Shown one piece after another: positions 1 to 9,500 of a stretch of 64,000 nucleotides of DNA. Source of the stretch: Drosophila pseudoobscura (taxonomy: Eukaryota; Arthropoda; Insecta; Diptera; Drosophilidae); NCBI RefSeq assembly GCF_009870125.1, contig NC_046683.1, positions 59,783,869 through 59,847,868 of the forward strand, written 5' to 3'. Position 1 is the stretch's first letter; every line of letters starts with the position of its first letter. Below the pieces are notes generated by a model that was not told where the DNA came from, did not search any database, and saw nothing but the letters and a program-made list of their open reading frames with translations. A program made the position numbers and the translations under genes.

Positions 1-6
1 TGGAAC

Positions 7-115
7 TCGGCTATTGATACTGATCAAGGACTTTATGGGGTCGGAAACTCTTCCTTCTAGCTGTTACACACAACCACCACAACACTAATATATTTCTAAA
101 CTCTTCGAGTACCGG
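7..115 (+). repeat. Dispersed non-coding repeat, partial copy
   Basis: The stretch holds the landmarks ACTGATCAAG, ACTTTATGGGGTCGGAAAC, CTTCCTTCT, TGTTACA and an end resembling CTCTACGAGTAACGGGTATA. This module is scattered through Drosophila genomes; from memory it is a very common short repeat of unclear origin. Related copies lie at about 14786-15065 (minus), 53232-53345 and 62075-62140. The rest of 1-472 holds the CTCF 3' untranslated region and nothing else I recognise. Confidence 0.5.
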
Positions 116-362
116 ATATAAAAATAGTTGTAATCTTAAACAACACTCTGTGTAAACGGCAAAGGTTCGAGATATGTATGTACATATGTACATATGCAGA
201 CGTGCAAGACGGAGTTCTCGACGAGTCAGTTTAAGTGTTAGGTCCATTCAAAACGTCTGCAAGGGGTCTGCCCGAATTGCCTGCACCCAAAATGCTAGAG
301 ACGAAAACTTTTGGTGATAACTGATTTCATTACATATACATATTTTTAAAGAAAACAAGTAA

Positions 363-368
363 TTTATT
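363..368 (-). terminator. CTCF polyadenylation signal AATAAA
   Basis: AATAAA on the minus strand, about 105 nt beyond the CTCF stop codon. It is the first canonical signal downstream. Confidence 0.5.
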
Positions 369-472
369 CCATAATGTACATACAAAGTGCTCTACGTGTG
401 TACGTATTTCGGTAAACCTTGTATTACATACTATGCTAAATTCATAATCATTTACATGTATCCTGTAAAAGA

Positions 473-3009
473 CTAAGCATCTTGCTCGATCATATCCATT
501 AGCTGTAGAAACTCCTGTGAAGTTCCATCCATTTCGGAGTCTTGCTCTCCGTAATCCGCGTATTCGGCGTCATCGTCCTAAAATAAAAAAAAATTTTGGG
601 AAACACTTAGTCCATTGGGCTTTGGATTGTGCTTAGAGTTATTAGATACACACCTCAAAGCCAAAGCAGTTGGCAGCATTGATCTTAGAGCCTTTGGGCT
701 CGCGTTTGACTACCACCTCCTCGTCGCCATTAACCAGTTCTACGACCATGACCTGGCCATCATCACCCTGCAGTTCAACCGTGAACTCTGAGGTGTTTGG
801 CTCTTCCTTAATGTGGAATGTCTTGGTACCGCCTTTGGCCCTGAGGCGGCGGTTAATGATAACGGGCTGATTGATGGAGCTCTTTCTGGGTTGTGTGTTG
901 ATAATGACCGGACTTTTTTTTGATTTCGCTGTAGGGGTGCCCATGGCCTCTAGAATTTCATCCTCGTAGTTGTCCGGCTCCACGTCGGCCAGTTCAAAGT
1001 TCTCCTCGTCGTCGTCATCCATGTCAATGAGTCCTCTGTCAAAGTCACTTTCGTTTACCAGGGTCACGATGCTGCCATCAGGCTGCAGACGAATATTGCG
1101 ACCCATTTTCAATTTGAGCCGCTCCTCGCGAGCATTCTTCGTCTCGTCATGGATCTCCATGTGCCGTATCAAATTTCCCTTGTGGGTAAAAATCCGCGGA
1201 CACTCCGGGCAGCTGTGCATCTTCTCGCGCGGCTCGGGCCGCGTGTATTCCTCGTTGTGCACCAGATTCATGTGGCGACGCAGCAGCTGGCGCTGACGGA
1301 AGGCCTGCGGGCATACTTCACACTTGAAGGGCTTCGCATCCAAGTGGACGAGCATGTGAGAGTCCAAATGCCGCTGGGAAACAGAGGCGTACTCGCATAG
1401 CTTGCAACGATAGCATCTCTCGCCCTCGTGGGTCTTTATGTGCAACTTATACTGGTAGCGATCTGGTAGATTTTGGCCACAGCGCTTGCAGGGTATCGGT
1501 TTATCTGCCGTATGCATATGCATGACGTGAAGGCGCAAGTCCGCCTTGCGGCCACAGGTGGTAGGGCAGTGGCTGCACTGGAACACGGGCTTATCCACGA
1601 CGCTGTGGATGAGTTTGTGCGCCTTCAGGGAATTGGACTGCGTGAACCGGGACTTGCAAATATCGCACTGATACCTCTTCTCCCCCGTGTGGACAACGAG
1701 ATGACGCTTCAGCTTGAACATGTCCTGCGAGGCATAAGTGCAGTGGGGACACTGGTACGGCCGCTCACCTGTATGACAGGTCATGTGGCGTCTTAGCTTG
1801 GTCAGCTCCACAGAGGCGTAGCTGCACTCCGTGCATTTGTGCGGCTTTTCCTTGGTGTGCTTGTATCTGGTGTGTCTTATCAGCTCGCCACTGGTGACAA
1901 AGGCGCTCTCGCAGTGCTTGCATTTGTGCGGCTTATTCCCCAAATGGGTGTTCACATGGTTCACCAATCCCACATTCGACTTGAATCCTCTATCGCATAT
2001 GGAGCACTTGTAGGAAAAGTCAGTCTCGTGTGTTTTGTTGTGGCGCGTGATGAGAAACTTCTTGTTGGTCGTGTAGGCGCACTGGGAGCAGTTGAATTGA
2101 TTCACCTTGGCTGTTTTTTTCTCCACAGTTGGCACAGGCTTCAGTAAGAACTGCCTGGATGTGATCTTCAGCTCCTGCTTGGACTCTTCTGGTGGGTTGT
2201 CATCGAACTCATAGACCTCGCCGTCAGCCACATTGTCCAGGGCTTCGACGGCAGCATTATCAATGGTGTACTCTGAATTTCCGGTAATATCGGCTACGGC
2301 AGCTTCAACATCTTCGTCAGCCACCAGTTCCTCGATCTCCCGCTCGATGTCGAGGGGCTCGGACTTAAGCTCGGACTTCGGCTCGAGCTTCGGTGAGGGA
2401 ACCTTTTGTGACTTTTTGGGCCTGCCCCTGGCAGTGTTAGCAAATGTCTTTGCTGGTAGCTTTGGAATAGCAGCTGCTGCTACTGCACTCGTTGCTCGAA
2501 CACTGATTGGTCTTGGCTCTGCTGCGGATCTTGTGACCATTTTCGGGGAAGATTGGGCAGGACGTAAATTGATGACTGGACGAAAAATTTCATTAGTTAT
2601 GTGTGCATTATGTTTGGCTGGTCTGGTATTCACCTTTGTTGGACGGCTTACTAGCTCCTGAGCGGGTGGTCTTGTCAGGCTTTGTAGCTGAGTTCTTGAG
2701 TTTCTCCTGCAGCTCTTTCTGCTTTTTGGGCGTTGTTTTGACATAGCAGTTTCCGTCATCGTCAATGAAGTATTTATCCTCATCGTCCTCCTCTTCACTT
2801 GGATTGTAGTCGTCATCGTTTTCTGCCTGTTCTTCCTCAGAGACTTCAACAATATAATCATCATCGTCCTCGGCAACTCCGTCCTCTGCTCTGATTGATT
2901 TTAAAATCTTATGCACAACTTTGTCGTCGTTGCCGTCTTCTATTTCCTTGTGGAAATTGTTCAGGAACGACTGCAGATCCTCAGACTTTTTATTCGACGA
3001 TTTCGACAT
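473..3009 (-). CDS. CTCF: CTCF insulator protein, 11 C2H2 zinc fingers
   Basis: Chromatin insulator and architectural DNA-binding protein of the nucleus. There are three coding exons: 3009-2634, 2575-654 and 577-473 (376+1922+105 nt, 800 aa). The 58-nt intron 1 and 76-nt intron 2 are GT-AG and keep frame. The acidic N-terminal third (runs of D and E, about residues 30-95) has low-complexity K/P/A-rich sequence after it. Then come 11 consecutive C2H2 fingers, from one starting FNCSQCAY to one starting HSCPECPR, with TGERP/TGEKR-type linkers between some. The C-terminal part is acidic and ends in MDMIEQDA. Eleven fingers in this order is the CTCF signature. I chose the start at 3009; an in-frame ATG at 3054 would add 15 hydrophobic residues and looks like leader. 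A polyadenylation signal lies about 105 nt after the stop. Confidence 0.95.
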
Positions 3010-3638
3010 CCTAATAAAAAACGATAAAACCAAAAAATTTCTATTTGTAAACATTTTTGGAGGGATGCATGGTGGCGACCCACAGCGGCCTTTGAGCGGC
3101 CGCCCCCAAGCGGCGGCGCCTATTGATTTCCCCCAAACTTTCTACAGCATCGACACTACGATTCGCTCTTTACTGATTGTATATTGGCACTTACTGTATT
3201 TAGTAAATATCACTTTGCAAAGATACTAAACACGGTTTTTTTTTTTTCAATTTATGCGTTTCTTTGTGGTGCTAGCAATTTCCGTCAGAGTAAGCAGCTG
3301 CGCATTTTCAATAAAAGATGGCGGACATGTCGCATCATACATCAGGGTTGATACGACAGTTTAACCAGGGCTCCGTCACTTATGTTAATGGTGGGCGTGA
3401 AAAATTTAAATTTTAAGGCATTAAAAAAAAATGTCGTCTTCAGTGTAACCTTACAGTTTTATTTATTTTTTTCGGCCGCATCGGCCATTTTTACCGATTA
3501 AAACTAGCGCCGAACGTGTTGCCCTCATTTATATGGTGACTTCAGGAAAATACGGTACTACTTTATCAGTATTTACAGTATATTTTAAAATTGAGGCGGT
3601 ATATTTTGGTATGTTTCTGAGGGTCGGACGGTATATTT

Positions 3639-3646
3639 TATCGATA
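3639..3646. promoter_or_regulatory. DRE element (TATCGATA)
   Basis: Exact palindromic TATCGATA, the DREF/BEAF-32 binding core found in proliferation and housekeeping promoters. It lies 7 nt before a motif 1 element and about 320 nt upstream of the RCC1 start codon. Confidence 0.75.
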
Positions 3647-3652
3647 AGTCTG

Positions 3653-3663
3653 CGGTCACACTG
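3653..3663 (+). promoter_or_regulatory. Ohler motif 1 core promoter element
   Basis: CGGTCACACTG matches the consensus YGGTCACACTR exactly on the strand of RCC1. In flies this element (bound by M1BP) lies near the start of TATA-less housekeeping genes, so RCC1 transcription probably starts near here. Confidence 0.75.
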
Positions 3664-3964
3664 ATCGCAAGCAGCTGCCGGTTCCCGCGCATTTTTCGGC
3701 AAAATAAATCTTGATCTACGTTTTTTCGCTATTTGGTTTTCACTCGCATTAAAACCATCGTAGCGACAACGTTGTACCGACCACAGGAATCTGCAAGAAA
3801 ACGTGTCCCTAACAGAGCAGGCGTAATTTACATTGTGAGTTCATCGCCTTGGTAGGAGGTAGCGTCCATAACCTTATATTTGTTTGTACACTTTCAGTGT
3901 TAGTTTTTGTGACTAAATTTGTGAAATTTTGAAGCTCGATTTTTGAAACATCATACAAACAAAA

Positions 3965-5624
3965 ATGTCGCGACGCAAGGCCGTAACGAACAACAACAAT
4001 GCCGGCGAGGCAGAAGCACAGCCCACCTTGGCCAAAAGGGCGCGCATTGCTTTCAGCCTGGATATACCCAAGCGACGCCAGACTGTGGGCACCGTGCTGG
4101 TTTGCGGCACGGGCGACTTCGGACAGCTTGGCTTGGGTGAGGATATCCAGGAGCGGAAGCGCCTTGCAGTGGTTGAGAACATCCCAAATCCTGTGGATGT
4201 TTGCGCTGGTGGCATGCATAGCCTCGTGCTGACGGAGAATGGCGATATCTACTCCTTTGGCTGCAACGACGAGGGCGCCTTGGGGCGAGATACCAGCGAG
4301 GACGGCAGCGAGTCGGTGCCCGCTTTGGTCCATTTGCCCGGCAAAGCAGTGCGCATCTCGGTGGGAGATTCGCACTCTGCTTGCATATTAGAAGACGGCA
4401 GCGTCTATGCTTGGGGATCGTTCCGCGATTCGCACGGAAACATGGGCTTGACCATTGATGGGAACAAGCGCGTACCCGCCAATCTTTTGGCGGGAACTGT
4501 TTGCAGCAGCATTGCCTCGGGCTCCGATCACTTGGTTATATTAACCACCAGGGGAAAAGTGTACACGGTCGGATGCGCTGAGCAGGGCCAGCTGGGACGC
4601 ATTTCAGGGCGTTCAGTGGGCGGAGAGGGTGAGTTTATTTTTTCAACACATGTGTCTTCTGAAATAAAAAAACTATTTCGTTTACATTCCACCAGGTCGC
4701 CGCGGCAAGCGCGATTTGCTGCGACCGGACCAGCTAATCGTGAATCGAACCAAGCCATTCGAGGCCATATGGGCTACAAACTACTGTACGTTCCTTCGGG
4801 AATCCCAAACAGAAGTTATTTGGGCCGTCGGCTTGAACAACTTCAAGCAGCTGGCTTACGAACAAGATGAGGATCTGATTTTACATCCGATTAAAACTGC
4901 TCTTAAAGACATCAAGCAGATTTCTGGTGGTATACACCATACACTGTTTCTGAAGAATGATCAACGATGCTATGTCGTTGGTCGTCCAGAGTATGGACGC
5001 CTGGGCCTGGGCAGCAAGCAGGATGTGGTGGACCAATTAACGCCCGCTAATAATCTGTCTGACAATATTGTGCATGTTGGATGTGGCGAAATCTCTTCAT
5101 ATGCCATTACTGCAGATGGCAAGCTATATTCGTGGGGCATGGGCACCAACTACCAGCTGGGTGTAGGCGATGGCGATGATGAACTAGAGCCAGTACTTGT
5201 CAGTGGCAAGAATACCCAAAACCGAAAGATGCTGCTTGCATCGGGCGGTGGCCAGCATGGTCTGTTTTTGGGTGAGGCTGATGCGAAGGAACTAAAGGAA
5301 AAAAATATACCAGCAGCAGCCACAAGCAGCAAGACGGACAATATTCCCCTTCCTTCTCCAATTACAACGGTGGAAACTATTAAAGGTCAAAAGGGACACT
5401 CCAAAACTCCACCGAAGAAAGCCACTTCCAAGCGCGGAGCTCCTGATGCGAAGAATGAAAAGGAAATTGTGCCTGCAGCAGCCATGAGCAGCAAGAAGGA
5501 AAAGTCTGCTTCTCCTCCTCCAACTTCAACTAAGGAAACCGCCAAAGGAGGAAAGGGAAACTCCAAAACTCCGCCGAAGAAGGCCGCTGCCAAGCGAGGA
5601 GGATCCAAAAAGATTAAATCTTAA
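3965..5624 (+). CDS. Rcc1: RCC1/Bj1, Ran guanine-nucleotide exchange factor
   Basis: Chromatin-bound exchange factor that loads Ran with GTP in the nucleus. The two exons, 3965-4628 and 4696-5624, give 530 aa across a 67-nt intron. The basic N-terminus carries a nuclear localisation-like KRAR patch. Seven RCC1 blades follow, visible as GDFGQLGLGED, GCNDEGALGRD, GSFRDSHGNMGL, GCAEQGQLGR, GLNNFKQLAYE, GRPEYGRLGLGS and GMGTNYQLGVGDGD. The last about 110 residues form a Lys/Pro/Ala/Ser-rich basic tail with two imperfect 50-residue repeats. The start fits fly Bj1, whose N-terminus as I recall it has the same Asn run. Its upstream region holds DRE and motif 1. Confidence 0.95.
5287..5604 (+). repeat. 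Tandem duplication in the RCC1 C-terminal tail
   Basis: Two adjacent units of about 150 nt encode matching 50-residue segments. Each holds PAAA-SS, then PPP/PSP-T, then ET-KG-KG-SKTPPKKA and KRG. About half the residues match, with the SKTPPKKA block nearly identical. The repeat is in the coding frame and looks like an old internal duplication of a basic, presumably disordered, DNA-contacting tail. Confidence 0.75.
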
Positions 5625-5673
5625 GAATAGTTGTATAAAAGTTGACTACCCCCAATTGTTTTTTGACCGCATT

Positions 5674-5843
5674 AAGTTGTCTTACGCTTATCCTACTTAA
5701 GAAATGGTTCGATTCGTAAGATACATACGATACCATCCTGGAGAATTTGATGTTCAACTTTATGATAACTTCTCCGAGATGGTATTGTAAGCATCTTACG
5801 GGTCGAACCAGGAGTTAAGTTGGATAATCGTAAGACAAAACTT
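5674..5843. ncRNA. Long imperfect inverted repeat (candidate hairpin RNA)
   Basis: The left arm 5674-5745 pairs with the right arm 5770-5843 around a 24-nt loop. Matching blocks between the left arm and the reverse complement of the right arm include TTGTCTTACG, TTATCC, ACTTAA, TGGTTCGA, CGTAAGAT, ATACCATC and GGAGAA. About four in five positions match over about 70 columns; several of the differences would be G-U pairs in a plus-strand RNA, and one 4-nt internal loop is present. No protein frame explains it. It lies 50 nt downstream of the RCC1 stop and 309 nt from the end of the convergent MOSPD2-like gene. It may be a long hairpin RNA precursor, a structure in a 3' untranslated region, or a decayed palindromic mobile element. 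Transcription is not shown. Confidence 0.5.
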
Positions 5844-6151
5844 TAGTAAATTTTGTATTTAAATGGAAACATGTTAGAAAATGAAACAAGTTTAAATTTG
5901 ATTTACTTACTAATTAACTGTTTTACTCCTTAAGGTTTTCAGGTTTATAATTTACACAAGACATCCTAAAAACTATAAATTCTTGGCTCAAGCGGGGATC
6001 GAGATTGCTGATGGTAATTTGGGAGCTATGAAATTTAAGAGGCAAACTAGGCTTAACCATTTTTACTCATGTTTGAATATCATATAACTGGAATTTTGTA
6101 CGCGTAAGCATATAGTACATTGTCGATATATTAATGGTGATTTTGGCTTGA

Positions 6152-6577
6152 CTAAAAATAACACGGCTGTCGGTGATTGCCCTCGGCGGCGGCTCCTGAG
6201 TCAAACGTAGCTAGGGATGTGGTTTCGGCCTGATTTTCGTCGTAGGTGCTGCCCAGGTAGAAGCTGACGAACAGTATGCCGCATAGCAGGGATAACGAGA
6301 GGATGAAGCGCATAAATTTGCGTGCGAATGCAATAAGACCAAGCAGATGGCCGCCGCCAGCTACACCGCCACTCAGTTGATGTCCTCCATTGCAGCTGCG
6401 CTTCAATTGCAGCTGTGCGTGGATAAGGGCCTCTAAACAGTCGACGTAATCGGCTTCGCTGTAGTCCAGTCCCAGGTCCATCAAATCAAAAGCACATGCG
6501 TAGTTTTCTAGTTGATAGCAGTCGTGGTTATTATTGCTTTTGTGCTTGGTAGTGGCATCAGCCACCTTCTTCCCATC
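6152..6577 (-). CDS. Alternative last exon B of the MOSPD2-like gene
   Basis: The frame opens at an AG acceptor (CCAAGCAG before 6577) and joins in phase 0 to the same donor at 6859 that serves exon A. It encodes 141 residues: a polar stretch with Asn, Cys, Asp and Glu, a Gly-rich piece, then a hydrophobic helix (FILSLSLLCGILFVSFYLG) and an acidic tail ending QPCYF. It cannot follow exon A, which stops first. It is therefore an alternative last exon, or less likely a separate small gene starting at the in-frame ATG at 6565. Confidence 0.55.
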   Translation of the reverse strand, partial: DGKKVADATTKHKSNNNHDCYQLENYACAFDLMDLGLDYSEADYVDCLEALIHAQLQLKRSCNGGHQLSGGVAGGGHLLGLIAFARKFMRFILSLSLLCGILFVSFYLGSTYDENQAETTSLATFDSGAAAEGNHRQPCYF

Positions 6578-9500
6578 CTGCTTGGTCAGATTACAAGGGA
6601 GCAGTAAATATTATTTGCGCTTATTGGGGCAAAAAGCGCCAGATTGCTTGCCGCAGCTGCCGGGACCAACTGGATAGTAATGTTCAAAAAACAAAAACCC
6701 GACAGCAGCGTACAGCAACAGTACCAGAAGCAACGTTAAATACTGGACGAAATTTCCAACCTTAACGCGCCGAGACAGTGCCTTGACCTGGTCCTGTAAC
6801 TGCAATAAGTAAACGGGTTACCACACAATCTTAACTGGCCATTAGCTGTGTTTCTTACGTCCGGTTTTCCACCCTTTGCACAGTCCAAAGTTGCTGTGCT
6901 CGCCTTGCCTGCGCATTTGGATGATGAATTCTCAAAGCGACAGACCAGACGATGCTGTTCTATTTCCGGGCCACCTGTGCATTTGTTCCGCCACAGCTCT
7001 GCCACATCTGCTCCACCGCACGTTCCAGGGACTATCATGGCCATCACCAGGAATTTGTCTTTGCTATCTTCGCTCAGTTTGTATTCCGACTTTAGCCAGA
7101 TGCTTATTTCGGCCTTCTCGTTGGGCGATATGATGCCGCATCGTGGACGCACTCGGAACTTTTCTGGCGATGTGGTTTGTATCTGAATATGGGCGAAATA
7201 GATTAAATCGACGCTTCGGGGCTTGGGACGCGAACAACTCACCTTATAGGTCACTGGCTTCTGGGAGATGCACTTGAAGTTCACCGTGGCCTCCGCATTT
7301 TTCTGACTGAAGTTGACAAATTCCTTCTGCTCTAGCTGCAACATGCCTGCTTATGGAATAATATATAAATGTGTGTAATTTAAAACTTTGTAATCTAAAA
7401 TGTTTCTAGTAATAAAACAAATTTTGAAACAGCTCGAAAGATTCAACTGAAATGAGGAGAACTCAAATGCTACAATGACACAATAAGCAGTTCAGGTTGA
7501 TTTTCGATTTGATAATTTTCCCAAAAGATTGATTCATATCCTTACCCTCTGTTGGGGTGTGCATGTCCCCGATGTTGGACTCCTTCAGCACCATGGGAGC
7601 GATTTTGGCAAAGTGTACCTGTCGATTACAGAGAACAAGTTAGAATGGATGCTGATGGAAATGGTCGTTGTCGCCCCCTCTCATTCTTTTTGCCTACTTA
7701 TTCCACCCACTGGTCGGTAGGCTTTTCGTGTCGAACGTGCTTGGCAATGGCACTTTTTCCAAGAGCCCTCACTCGTCTTTCCCCCCTTAAAAGAACCCTT
7801 GAGTTCGCATCAACGAAGGTTCCACTTGTATTGTGGAGGCCATCTCGTAAATCGGTTTATTTGGCATTCTAAAACTAGCAATGCCGGAGGATACGGATAC
7901 TGACAGCCAGGGTGCGACAATAATGACATCTTTATATGGTCTATCAATGTACGCAGAGGAATTTCCCCTGCTCTGGACACTTCCACTCACGTATGTTGTT
8001 CTTTGTCATCACTTACGCTTAATTTATATCCAGACAGATTGAGATATTTGATTAAATATGCATTTATGGTATGTATTTAGTAACCGATTTGTTTCTACAG
8101 ATCCATCGACAACTTGGCCAGCTCTAGCGGTTGCAGCGCGTTAGGGAATTTATGCAAAGCGTTAGCACATTTGTGCCTATTTCGGAGCTAGTTTGTAGTT
8201 CAATTCAAACCAGTTCTGGAGCCTCCGATTGAAAAAATCAACGGGATGGATTTTTAAACAATACGTTCTTTTGTTTAAACTGTATAAACAGGAGATCTCC
8301 ATATCACAATATCGAAGGCGAAATGGGTGTTGAATTACAATTCGATTCACTATGGCTTTGCATTACACGTAAACAACACATGATCACTCACAGACCAGAC
8401 AGTAAACACGCCATAGAATGAGAAATTGAAGCCTTTTATTGAAATTCTTTCACTCATGGTACTAAATCCGTTGAGATGCATATGATAATACAGGTTTTAT
8501 TTTAAACACCGCACCAAACAATGATGCCCAAATAATTTAGCGCGAGTTCACCGTACCAAACACATACCAATGCAGACGCTCTGTACCTACCCTGGGCATG
8601 TTGGCTTAAGAATGAATATCAATTGGGTGTATAGTGTATAGCAATGCAGCTTCCGCCTCTTGATTTCTGCTCTTCCTCTTTTCTTATTTGTTAATTAAAA
8701 TTAAACATTAAACACCGCAGATGCACAAGAAGACACAGATTTGAAACAATTGAAGAGCGTAACGTTAAAATGAGGTTGCGTTGGAATAAAAAAAAGACTA
8801 GATGGTGACGACGCTGTCGCCGCGAAACACAAATGAAAAAGCACGAAAGAAAGCTGACACGGGAGCTTTTGGACAAAGCACAGCTGGTGGTTGTTCCTCC
8901 TTCTCCTCTCCGTTGTGCGATCAGCTTCTTCCAGCTGTTGCTTCGGTCTCTCGGAAAATGAATTGAAACTGAAAGCGAATGAAAGTGCAATTACAAATGA
9001 GTGGGGTGCAAGCAATAAATGGGGATAGCAAAAGTGCGTGTGTTTGTGGATGTAGAACGTTTGGTGTATTGCGTATGGGAATGGTGTAATTCTCCCTATG
9101 GGAATAACCTATTTAACATATTTCCATATATGAGTGTTCTACTTTTTAAGGGTCAATGGTTTACGTTTGGCGCTCCGCTGACCGCCGACCCTATCCAGAA
9201 AGCGAAAGTTAAACAATACATACATATGTATAATAAATGACTATTAATAGCGCCATTAATGTGTGCCTCCAACCAAACAATACACTGGGGGAATATTTGC
9301 GAGCTATTCCTAAAGCAAAAGTCTCAACAATAGGCTTCTATCGATATTTTTATCCCAGTGTCCGGTTACTGGGGAAGAGCGTTCCTTTCGGACAGGCAGC
9401 GTCAACACACGCAGGACACGCAAGCAGCGCACCCTAAATCAATACAATAGTACACACCGAGAATGTAAATCAATTATGGAGAAAGCTAAAGGTCGCTAGC

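Larger units (their letters stand above)
3010..3964. promoter_or_regulatory. Divergent promoter region of CTCF and RCC1
   Basis: This 955-bp spacer separates two head-to-head housekeeping genes. It has several GTATATTT-type blocks (about 3578, 3600 and 3632, similar to Ohler motif 6), a DRE and a motif 1 element close together, all typical of broadly active fly promoters. No TATA box is evident near the RCC1 elements. Transcription start sites and the 5' untranslated exons were not resolved. Confidence 0.6.

Noticed and set aside
2233-2661. 142-codon plus-strand frame opposite CTCF
   Set aside because: It mirrors the low-complexity Ala/Glu/Lys codons of CTCF on the other strand; no recognisable domain.
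7345-7594. MSP-domain gene starting at the ATG at 7344 or 7594 as a gene separate from the CRAL-TRIO exons
   Set aside because: Exon 3 of the CRAL-TRIO gene (donor at 9643) joins in phase 0 to an acceptor before 7618, making the known MOSPD2 domain order. One gene explains both.
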